NCBI GenBank assembly: GCA_964472275.1
Contig: CAYYJN010000089.1
Coordinates: forward strand, 1 to 5,598
Source of the DNA: JAFDVN01 sp964472275
GTDB taxonomy: Bacteria; Acidobacteriota; Holophagae; Holophagales; Holophagaceae
Reading direction: 5' to 3'
Length of the DNA: 5,598 nt
Part shown: in pieces, positions 1-5,565 of the stretch
Numbering within the stretch: position 1 is the stretch's first letter
How the letters are laid out: every line of letters starts with the position of its first letter
Program-made: the position numbers and the translations under genes
Notes under the pieces: generated by a model
Database searches by the model: none
Told to the model about the DNA's origin: nothing
What the model saw: only the letters and a program-made list of their open reading frames with translations

Positions 1-396
1 CTCGTGCTCTTCCTCGTCGTGTGGCTCGCCACGGCGAACACGCTGCTCATGAGCGTATTAGAGCGCGTGCGGGAATTCGGCGTGCTGCGCGCGCTCGGTC
101 TCCAACCCGTTCAGCTCGTGCGCCTGCTGCAATGGGAGGGCGCGGCCATCGGCGCGCTCGGCGGCGTGCTGGGCTTGATCGCGACGCTCGCCCTCCGCGC
201 CGCCGCCAACGCCGCGCGCATCGAAATGCCCGCGCCGCCCGGCAGCGCCCACGGCTATCCGCTGCACATCGAAGCCGTGCCGCTCATCTACCTGGGCACC
301 TTTCTCTTCCTGCAACTCACGCTGCAAATGGCCGCCCTCTACCCCGGCCTCAAGGCCGCGAAGCTGCGCATCGTGGAGGCGCTGAGACATGTCTGA
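1..396 (+). CDS. ABC transporter permease, FtsX/MacB/LolC type (C-terminal fragment)
   Basis: The reading frame is open from the first base of the window, so the gene starts upstream and only its last 131 codons are seen. The fragment opens inside a membrane helix (residues 1-16). The segment NTLLMSVLERVREFGVLRALG (residues 13-33) follows; this is the signature of the FtsX-like permease core just after the first helix of the C-terminal domain. Two more hydrophobic segments follow, at about residues 43-62 and 93-113, and the end reads YPGLKAAKLRIVEALRHV, the usual 'P..AA.L.I.EALR' tail of the family. Such permeases pair with an ABC ATPase to drive lipoprotein release, export of macrolides or peptides, or cell-wall hydrolase control; which of these applies here cannot be told without the periplasmic domain and the ATPase gene. 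It overlaps the next gene by 8 bases, suggesting one operon with translational coupling. Confidence 0.88.
   Translation, partial: LVLFLVVWLATANTLLMSVLERVREFGVLRALGLQPVQLVRLLQWEGAAIGALGGVLGLIATLALRAAANAARIEMPAPPGSAHGYPLHIEAVPLIYLGTFLFLQLTLQMAALYPGLKAAKLRIVEALRHV
375..379 (+). promoter_or_regulatory. Shine-Dalgarno site of pgpA
   Basis: GGAGG lies inside the end of the permease gene. It is 9 bases upstream of the ATG at 389 and 16 bases upstream of a second ATG at 396. The spacing favours 389 as the start, which is also the frame that encodes PgpA. Confidence 0.6.
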
Positions 397-988
397 TGAA
401 CGGGCCTCGGACCTCGGACCTCGGACCTCGGGGCGCAAAGCGCCGCGCTGGGCGTGGTGGATCGCCACTGGCTTCGGAAGCGGCTATCTCAAACCGGCGC
501 CGGGGACCTGGGGGAGCTTGGCGGCAGTCATCGTGTGGTGCGCGACGATGGCGCCGCTCTGGTTCAAGCTCACGATTCCCGGCCTTCTTCTTCCCATCTT
601 CGGCCTGTTGACACTACTCATCACGACCTTGGCGATTCAAGCCTCCAATCTTGTCGTGGATGAGACAGGGTTTGAAGATCCCGGATTCATCGTCGCGGAT
701 GAATGGGCCGGGCAGTGGATCGCCTTGCTTCCTTCCGTGTGGTTCTTCTATCAAGCCCATTATGGCTTTCGAGAGCTTGGGGATTCCTATTGGATCCTTG
801 TTCTCCCAATCTCAGCTCCATTCTTCCTTTTTCGCCTCTTCGACATTTGGAAACCCTGGCCCTGCTTCCAGCTTCAAGACCTCCCTCGCGGATGGGGCGT
901 CGTCCTGGACGATGTGATGGCCGGAACCTACGCGGCCGCAGTGACGACGGTCGCCATGCATTGGTTTCCGGTCGGGCGGAACGGCTGA
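389..988 (+). CDS. pgpA: Phosphatidylglycerophosphatase A
   Basis: This membrane enzyme removes the phosphate from phosphatidylglycerophosphate to give phosphatidylglycerol, the last step of that phospholipid's synthesis. The 199-residue product has the conserved PgpA blocks in order. Residues 26-44 are ATGFGSGYLKPAPGTWGSL. Residues 96-105 contain E-D-P and the metal-binding-type D104-E105. Residues 148-180 run from FRLFDIWKPWP through Q161 and LPRGWGVVLDDVMAGT, including D174-D175. Hydrophobic segments lie near residues 44-85, 108-121 and 134-150. All the motif residues I can recognise are intact and the length is close to the family's usual 160-200. The first 20 or so residues are polar, not family-conserved, and encoded by a heptamer tandem repeat. 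The start at 389 overlaps the permease by 8 bases and has GGAGG 9 bases upstream. Bases 590-880 are visibly less GC-rich than the rest of the window. The gene converges on the helicase gene with no gap. Confidence 0.93.
   Translation: MSDERASDLGPRTSGRKAPRWAWWIATGFGSGYLKPAPGTWGSLAAVIVWCATMAPLWFKLTIPGLLLPIFGLLTLLITTLAIQASNLVVDETGFEDPGFIVADEWAGQWIALLPSVWFFYQAHYGFRELGDSYWILVLPISAPFFLFRLFDIWKPWPCFQLQDLPRGWGVVLDDVMAGTYAAAVTTVAMHWFPVGRNG
404..431 (+). repeat. Heptanucleotide tandem repeat in the pgpA 5' end
   Basis: Three perfect copies of ACCTCGG lie at 411-417, 418-424 and 425-431, preceded by a one-mismatch copy, GCCTCGG, at 404-410. The tract lies in pgpA codons 6-15. A 7-base unit is not a multiple of three, so any change in copy number shifts the reading frame. 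The repeat encodes part of the non-conserved N-terminus and is not needed for any recognisable PgpA motif. Confidence 0.85.
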
Positions 989-994
989 TCAGCC
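983..994. other. 12-base palindrome at abutting convergent stop codons
   Basis: GGCTGATCAGCC is a perfect inverted repeat centred between the pgpA stop (TGA, 986-988) and the helicase stop (TCA on this strand, 989-991). TGATCA follows automatically from two abutting TGA stops, but the flanking GGC/GCC extends it because both proteins end in a glycine codon GGC. Possible outer pairing of GGCGG (975-979) with CCGCC (994-998) could replace or enlarge the hairpin. No T-run follows on either strand, so it does not look like a classical terminator. Confidence 0.6.
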
Positions 995-2734
995 CGCCGT
1001 CTCTTCCAGCAGCTGCTTCCACACCTTCGGCTCGCTGAGGGCGCCGTTGGCTTCGAAGTGGCGGCTTTCGATGAGGTAGCGGTAGCCCTGCTCGGTGAGG
1101 AAGAGCTGGCGGTTGCGGGCGAATTCCTGCTCGGTGCTGTCCTTGCTGATGAGCGAGTAGAAGTAGCTCACATTGCGGTCGCCCTTCGGCCTCAGGATGC
1201 GGCCGAGGCGCTGGGCTTCTTCCTGCCGCGAGCCGAAGGTGCCGCTCACCTGGATGGCGACAGAGGCGTCGGGAAGGTCAATGGCGAAGTTGGCCACCTT
1301 GCTCACGATGAGCACGCGCAGCTCGCCGGTGCGGAACTGGCGGAACAACTCTTCGCGCTCGCGTTCCGGCGTCTGGCCGGTGAGCACGGGGGCCTTGAGC
1401 CGCTCGCCGAGGATGCGGAGCTGCTCCAGGTACTGGCCGATGATGAGGACGCTGTCGTTGGGGTGCCCCGCGAGCAGCTCGTCCACCACCGCGAGCTTGA
1501 GGCTGTTCTCGGATGCGATGCGGAAGCGCTGGCGCTGATCCGCGACGGCGTATTCCATGCGCTCATCCGTGGGCAGCGGCACGCGGATCTCAAGGCAGTG
1601 GGCCGTGGCGATGAAGCCTTCCTTCTCCAGCATCTTCCACGGCACATCCACGCGCTTGGGGCCGATGAGGGAGAAGACATCCTCTTCTTTCCCATCCTCG
1701 CGGACGAGGGTCGCGGTGAGGCCCAGGCGGCGCTTGGCCTGGAGCTCGGCCACCGCGCGGAAGACCGGCGCGGGGAGCATGTGCACCTCGTCGTGGATGA
1801 CGAGGCCCCAGTTGGCGGCCTCGAACAATTTGAAATGCTCGAAGGGCGCGTCCTTGCTCTTGCGGTAGGTGAGGATCTGGTAGGTGGCGATGGTGACGGG
1901 TTTGATCTCCTTCGTGTCGCCGGTGTAGAGCCCGATCTGATCTTCGGTGAGCGTCGTCTTGTCCAGCAGCTCCTGCTTCCACTGCTTCACGGCCGTGCCG
2001 TTGGTCGTGAGCACGAGCGTGTGGGTTTGGAGCCGCGACATGCAGCCGATGCCGATGACGGTCTTGCCCGCGCCGCAGGGCAGCACGAGCACGCCCGCGC
2101 CGCCCTCCGGCCCGCCGCCCGCGTGGAAGACATCCACGGCGGCCTGCTGGTAGGGACGGAGGCCGAAGGCTTTGCCGCTCGTCTTCAGCTCAGGCGAAAG
2201 TTCGAAGGCCAGCGGATCGCCGGGCTTGTAGCCCGCGAGGTCCTGCACCGGATGGCCCAGGCGGATGAGGTGCAGCTTCACCTCGCCGCGGCTGCCGGGC
2301 TGGAGGTAGATGCCCGTCTCATCCGGGTAGGGTTCGGCGAGGAAGCCTTGCAGCGCCTTTTGGTGCTCGATCTCCCAGAAGAGGCCGCGGTCCTCCATTT
2401 CCAGCGCGAGGCGGTCGCCCTTCTGCACCAATTTCAGCTTGCCGTAGCGGGTGCCGTGATCCTGGATTTCCTGAAGGAGATTCTGGGGCACGGGATATTT
2501 GGACCAGCGCTCCAGCGTCGCGGCCATGTCCTCGCAGGAGACGCCGGAGGCCGACGCGTTCCACAGCGAGAGCGGCGTGACCCGGAAGGTGTGGATGTGC
2601 TCGGGGCTCTTCACCAGCTCCGCGAAGCGGCTCAGCTCATCCCGCACCTGCTCGAAGGCCGGATGGGCCACTTCGAGCAGCAGCGTCCGGTCCGACTGGA
2701 CGATGAGGGGGTTCTCGGGGCGCAGGGCGATCAC
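989..2734 (-). CDS. XPB/Ssl2-type DNA helicase (superfamily 2, DEVH box)
   Basis: The 581-residue product matches bacterial XPB throughout. XPB is an ATP-dependent 3'-5' DNA helicase/translocase; in eukaryotes it opens DNA in TFIIH, while its bacterial role, probably in repair, is not settled. The N-terminus, NPLIVQSDRTLLLEV (residues 8-22), and the region to about 130 form the XPB N-terminal (damage-recognition-like) domain. LRPYQQAAV (192-200) is the Q-like motif, and GAGKT (221-225) is Walker A. DEVH (315-318) is motif II, LGLTAT (337-342) is motif III, and RED (345-347) is the XPB-specific RED motif. The following 365-410 region suits the thumb insertion. Motif V is around 478-489, and motif VI is QEEAQRLGRILRP (504-516). 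All motor residues are present. The start is GTG; an in-frame TAG lies nine codons upstream with no other start codon between, and no good Shine-Dalgarno is seen. No Bax1-like nuclease gene adjoins it, unlike archaeal XPB loci. Confidence 0.93.
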   Translation of the reverse strand: MIALRPENPLIVQSDRTLLLEVAHPAFEQVRDELSRFAELVKSPEHIHTFRVTPLSLWNASASGVSCEDMAATLERWSKYPVPQNLLQEIQDHGTRYGKLKLVQKGDRLALEMEDRGLFWEIEHQKALQGFLAEPYPDETGIYLQPGSRGEVKLHLIRLGHPVQDLAGYKPGDPLAFELSPELKTSGKAFGLRPYQQAAVDVFHAGGGPEGGAGVLVLPCGAGKTVIGIGCMSRLQTHTLVLTTNGTAVKQWKQELLDKTTLTEDQIGLYTGDTKEIKPVTIATYQILTYRKSKDAPFEHFKLFEAANWGLVIHDEVHMLPAPVFRAVAELQAKRRLGLTATLVREDGKEEDVFSLIGPKRVDVPWKMLEKEGFIATAHCLEIRVPLPTDERMEYAVADQRQRFRIASENSLKLAVVDELLAGHPNDSVLIIGQYLEQLRILGERLKAPVLTGQTPEREREELFRQFRTGELRVLIVSKVANFAIDLPDASVAIQVSGTFGSRQEEAQRLGRILRPKGDRNVSYFYSLISKDSTEQEFARNRQLFLTEQGYRYLIESRHFEANGALSEPKVWKQLLEETAG

Positions 2735-2755
2735 GGAGGTCCGGCTAAACCTTTG

Positions 2756-2784
2756 ACCCTAGAACCGATGGAGGGGCAGGTCAA
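2756..2784 (-). promoter_or_regulatory. Candidate sigma-70-type promoter for the XPB helicase
   Basis: On the minus strand TTGACC (2779-2784, five of six matches to TTGACA) is followed after exactly 17 bases by TAGGGT (2756-2761, three of six matches to TATAAT). Transcription would start near 2749, giving a leader of only about 15 bases before the GTG at 2734. The -35 and spacing are good; the -10 is weak. The prediction rests on pattern alone. Confidence 0.4.
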
Positions 2785-2835
2785 CGCGCGGATGATCGGC
2801 AGGCGCGCAAACCTGTCGAAATCATCATGCGCGGT

Positions 2836-2851
2836 TTAACCAGACTTAACA
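2836..2851 (+). promoter_or_regulatory. Candidate regulator-binding direct repeat (TTAACC-N4-TTAACA)
   Basis: TTAACC (2836-2841) and TTAACA (2846-2851) are separated by AGAC, so the two half-sites repeat with a 10-base period, one helical turn. This geometry is typical of sites bound by OmpR/PhoB-family response regulators; Bacillus PhoP boxes have very similar half-sites. It sits upstream of the protease gene and could also influence the helicase promoter about 60 bases away. Two short half-sites can easily arise by chance. Confidence 0.22.
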
Positions 2852-2896
2852 CTTTCAGGCTCATGCCAAGACCTAGACTGGACGACATATATGACA

Positions 2897-2930
2897 CCGA
2901 GGGCTGCTTCCCGAGCCCCCGGTTTTTTTT
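2897..2930 (+). terminator. Rho-independent terminator or attenuator in the protease leader
   Basis: CCGAGGGCT (2897-2905) pairs with AGCCCCCGG (2914-2922) to give a 9-position stem, eight Watson-Crick pairs and one A-C mismatch, with an 8-base loop. Eight T residues follow immediately at 2923-2930. The orientation is plus strand only, because the T-run lies on that side. No plus-strand gene lies between it and the divergent helicase start. It is therefore not an ordinary end-of-gene terminator, and it stands only 27 bases before the proposed protease start. Possible roles are transcription attenuation of the protease, the end of a short leader RNA or sRNA, or insulation from antisense transcription. 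Confidence 0.75.
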
Positions 2931-2947
2931 GACCCCAGCCTTTCCGT

Positions 2948-2951
2948 GGAG
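2948..2951 (+). promoter_or_regulatory. Shine-Dalgarno site that selects the protease TTG start
   Basis: GGAG at 2948-2951 lies 6 bases before a TTG at 2958. The same GGAG-plus-6 arrangement precedes the ATG of the following gene at 5566. The longer possible start, GTG at 2946, has no such site upstream, only a pyrimidine-rich stretch. Confidence 0.55.
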
Positions 2952-2957
2952 TTTTCC

Positions 2958-5552
2958 TTGGCGACTCTGTCCCGGCCCTTCCTGGCTCCCCTGGCCCTTC
3001 TCCTCGCGGCGGCCCCCGCTCAGGCCGCGCTGCCTCAAGGGCGAACCGCGGTGGACTTCTCCCAGTTCGCGGCTTCGAGCGCGCGCGTTCGCACGATTTC
3101 CGCGCAGGTGAATGATCAGGATCGCGTCATGCTCCGCGGCAGCCTCCCCAGCGCCACCCGCACGCTGGCGCCGGAAGGCTTCGTGGACGCGGGCCTGCCC
3201 ATGCAGGGCATGATCCTCACGCTGAAGATGAGTCCGGAAGCTCAAGCGCGGCTCGACGAGCTCTCCGCCGCGCAGCAGGATCCCGCGTCGCCTTACTATC
3301 ACCGCTGGCTGACGCCGGATCAGTTCGGCAAGCTCTTCGGCGCCTCCCAGGCGGATCTGGACGCCATCGCCACTTGGCTCATGGGCCAGGGCTTCACGGT
3401 GGACGAAATCGCCGCCGGGCGTCTCACCATCACCTTCTCCGGCACCGCGGCGCAGGTTCAGCAAGCCTTCCGGACTTCCATGAAGACCTACCGGGTGGAT
3501 GGCGCGCTGCGCCACGCCAACGCGGCCGAGCTGAGCATCCCCTCCGTCCTGTCCGGCGTGGTGGGTGGCGTGCTGAGCCTCACGGACATCCCCCGCAAGG
3601 CCATGAACACGGGCTTCCGCGCGACAGCAGTCAAAGGCGCGGGCGCGGAATACACCTCGAGCAGCTCGGGCAAGCACTACTTGAGCCCCGGCGACTTCGC
3701 GCTCATCTACAACCTCAAGCCGCTCTACAGCGCGGGCATTGATGGCACGGGCACCACCATCGCCATCGTCGGCCGCTCCAACATCGTGCTGAACGATGTC
3801 GCCACCTTCCGGTCCAATTACGGTCTGCCCGCCAACCAGCCCACGGTGGTGCTGAACGGCGCCGACCCGGGCACCTCGAATAGCGGTGAGTTGGGCGAGG
3901 CCATGCTGGACGCGGAATGGTCCGGCGCCGTGGCCAAGGGCGCCACCATCAAGTTCGTCGCCACCAAGTCCACCAACACCACGGATGGCGCGGACGCCAG
4001 CGCCCAGTACATCGTGAATCACGCGAACACCCTCGGCGCCACGGTGATGAGCATGAGCTTCGGCTCCTGCGAATCCGGGATGACGGGAACCGGTTCGGGG
4101 ACCAACACCTTCTACAACAACCTCTGGCAGCAGGCGGCGGCGGAAGGCGTGACCTCCTTCGTCTCCGCGGGCGACGCGGGCGCGGCGGGCTGCAATAGCG
4201 GCTCGGACTCGACCGGCAGCGGCGCGGCCATCTCTGGTCTCGCGTCCACGCCCTACAATGTCTGCGTCGGCGGCACGGAATTCAACGATGGCGGCTTGTC
4301 TTCCACCAACTGGGCGACCACCAACGGAACCGACAAGTCCTCCGCGCTGGGCTACATCCCCGAGATGGCCTGGAACGAGAGCGCCAACGCCACCGACCCG
4401 GCGGGCAACGCGGGCTCGGGCCTCTGGTCCACCGGCGGCGGCGTCTCGACCATCTACGCCAAGCCCTCCTGGCAGGTGGCCCCGGGCGTCCCCGCCGATG
4501 GCAAACGCGATTGCCCCGATGTCTCCCTCACCGCGTCGTCCTACGATGGCTACCTCGTCGTCCAGGGCGGCAGCACTTATGTGGTGGGCGGCACCTCCGC
4601 CTCGTCGCCTTCCTTCGCGGGCATCATGGCGCTCATCGTGCAGAAGGCGGGCGGCGTGGGCCAGGGCAACGCCAATCCCCGCCTCTACCAGCTTGGCAAC
4701 GCCCAGTATGGGAGCGCGGGCACGGCGGTCTTCCATGACACCACCACCGGCAACAACACCGTGCCTGGCGTGACGGGCTTCAACGCGGGCACGGGCTACG
4801 ACCTGGCCACCGGCCTCGGCAGCGTGGACGCGAACGCCCTCGTGAACGCCTGGACCGCCACCATCTCCATCACGCCGAGCTCCACCACGGTGAGCAAGGG
4901 CGCGCGCGCGGGCTTCATCGCCACCTCGTCGCTGACGCCCAACACCGTCACTTGGACCGCCGATGGCGGCAGCTTCCTGGCTGGCGCCACCACCACGCCC
5001 GGCGATGGCTCGACTCCCACCGAATGGATCGCGCCGTCCACCCTCACGGGCGCGACGCAGACCTTCCATGTGACCGCCACCGGCTCGGACAACAGCACCA
5101 AAGGCACCGCGACGGTGACGGTCTACGATCCGGCCCAGGTGACTCTCAGCATCACTCCGGGCACGGCGCAGACGCTCCTCCTCCAGAAGGCCACCACCCT
5201 CGCCTTCACCGCGAACGCCACGGTGGGCCTGGTGGATTGGACCACCTCCAGCGGGTCCTTCGCGTCCGCCACCACGCCCGGGGACAACACCACTCAGGAT
5301 GTGCTGACGCTGCCCACTTCTCCCGCCGATGTGACGGTCACCGCCACGGCGGAGGCCAACCACTCCCAGACCCAGTCCATCACGGTCCATGTGCGCAGCC
5401 TGGATGTGAATGGCGATGGCGTGGTGGATGTGCGGGATCTCCTCGCCCTGGCCGCCGCCTACGGCAAGGCCTCGACACCCGCCACCGATCTCGCGGGTGT
5501 TGGCGGCACGGTGGTGGACGCGGACATCAACGCCTTCCTCTCGAACTTCTGA
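2958..5552 (+). CDS. Secreted S53 (sedolisin/pro-kumamolisin) serine-carboxyl protease with Ig-like and dockerin-like tail
   Basis: The product (864 residues from TTG at 2958; 868 if GTG at 2946 is used) is a secreted endopeptidase made as a zymogen. Residues 1-23 form a signal peptide with R6, a hydrophobic core and an AQA cleavage site. Residues of about 30-211 are the pro-kumamolisin activation domain, including YYHRWLTPDQFGKLFG (113-128). The S53 catalytic domain spans about 236-628. E314 and D318 lie in EAMLD, oxyanion D406 in VSAGDAG, and the nucleophile S547 in GGTSASSP. D594 with G611, G613 and D615 (in GFNAGTGYD) matches the calcium site. The full Ser-Glu-Asp set is present, so it should be active, typically at acidic pH. 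Two related Ig-like repeats (about 633-723 and 727-813) share SITP, W-T and GSF...ATTPGD features. Residues 814-864 are dockerin-like, with one canonical calcium loop, DVNGDGVVDVRD, and a degenerate second half. A gene follows 13 bases downstream. Confidence 0.92.
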   Translation: MATLSRPFLAPLALLLAAAPAQAALPQGRTAVDFSQFAASSARVRTISAQVNDQDRVMLRGSLPSATRTLAPEGFVDAGLPMQGMILTLKMSPEAQARLDELSAAQQDPASPYYHRWLTPDQFGKLFGASQADLDAIATWLMGQGFTVDEIAAGRLTITFSGTAAQVQQAFRTSMKTYRVDGALRHANAAELSIPSVLSGVVGGVLSLTDIPRKAMNTGFRATAVKGAGAEYTSSSSGKHYLSPGDFALIYNLKPLYSAGIDGTGTTIAIVGRSNIVLNDVATFRSNYGLPANQPTVVLNGADPGTSNSGELGEAMLDAEWSGAVAKGATIKFVATKSTNTTDGADASAQYIVNHANTLGATVMSMSFGSCESGMTGTGSGTNTFYNNLWQQAAAEGVTSFVSAGDAGAAGCNSGSDSTGSGAAISGLASTPYNVCVGGTEFNDGGLSSTNWATTNGTDKSSALGYIPEMAWNESANATDPAGNAGSGLWSTGGGVSTIYAKPSWQVAPGVPADGKRDCPDVSLTASSYDGYLVVQGGSTYVVGGTSASSPSFAGIMALIVQKAGGVGQGNANPRLYQLGNAQYGSAGTAVFHDTTTGNNTVPGVTGFNAGTGYDLATGLGSVDANALVNAWTATISITPSSTTVSKGARAGFIATSSLTPNTVTWTADGGSFLAGATTTPGDGSTPTEWIAPSTLTGATQTFHVTATGSDNSTKGTATVTVYDPAQVTLSITPGTAQTLLLQKATTLAFTANATVGLVDWTTSSGSFASATTPGDNTTQDVLTLPTSPADVTVTATAEANHSQTQSITVHVRSLDVNGDGVVDVRDLLALAAAYGKASTPATDLAGVGGTVVDADINAFLSNF
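5398..5549 (+). other. Dockerin-like domain of the S53 protease
   Basis: The first half (protein residues 816-827, DVNGDGVVDVRD) fits the dockerin/EF-hand calcium loop D-x-N-x-D-G-x-x-D-x-x-D at every ligand position and is followed by a short helix, LLALAAAYGK. The second half (from D844) keeps the flanking asparates and the helix INAFLSNF. It lacks the N and D at loop positions 3 and 5 and has one extra residue, so it may bind calcium poorly. Dockerins dock to cohesin domains; here the partner is unknown. Confidence 0.7.
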
Positions 5553-5555
5553 TCC

Positions 5556-5559
5556 GGAG
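5556..5559 (+). promoter_or_regulatory. Shine-Dalgarno site of the gene starting at 5566
   Basis: GGAG lies 6 bases upstream of the ATG at 5566, in the 13-base gap after the protease stop. It supports the start of a second, probably co-transcribed gene. Confidence 0.55.
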
Positions 5560-5565
5560 CCGACC

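Larger units (their letters stand above)
2735..2957. other. Divergent intergenic regulatory region
   Basis: This stretch of about 220 bases separates the divergently transcribed helicase and protease genes and must contain both promoters. Besides the helicase promoter, the TTAAC direct repeat and the terminator-like hairpin listed separately, it holds the palindromes GGTTTAACC (2833-2841) and CATATATG (2886-2893). It is locally richer in A+T than the flanking genes at about 2809-2895. A plus-strand promoter is not clear: TAGACT (2874-2879) and TATATG (2888-2893) each match a -10 box at four of six places, but neither has a convincing -35 at 16-18 bases. No conserved riboswitch core that I know is recognisable. 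Confidence 0.5.

Noticed and set aside
58..468. 136-codon minus-strand frame across the permease/pgpA junction
   Set aside because: No domain is recognisable, and the plus strand there encodes conserved FtsX and PgpA motifs in both genes.
2812..2829. Possible Pho-box-like CTGTC sequence upstream of the protease
   Set aside because: Only the first half-site resembles the enterobacterial box (CTGTC at 2813-2817); the second half-site expected 11 bases later does not match.
2809..2837. Inverted repeat AAACC...GGTTT around a 19-base loop
   Set aside because: Only five base pairs with a large loop and no extension on either side; this is expected by chance.
1058..2839. Long plus-strand open frame (593 codons) opposite the helicase
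   Set aside because: The composition is low-complexity A/L/E/G/H without motifs, and the minus-strand product is an unmistakable XPB helicase. It also runs through the helicase promoter region.
2827..3111. 94-codon plus-strand frame through the protease leader and signal peptide region
   Set aside because: It crosses the terminator and the protease start in another frame, has no good ribosome site and gives no recognisable protein.
4258..4773. 171-codon plus-strand frame inside the protease gene
   Set aside because: It is a proline/serine/arginine-rich out-of-frame shadow with no motif; the overlapping frame encodes the protease active site.
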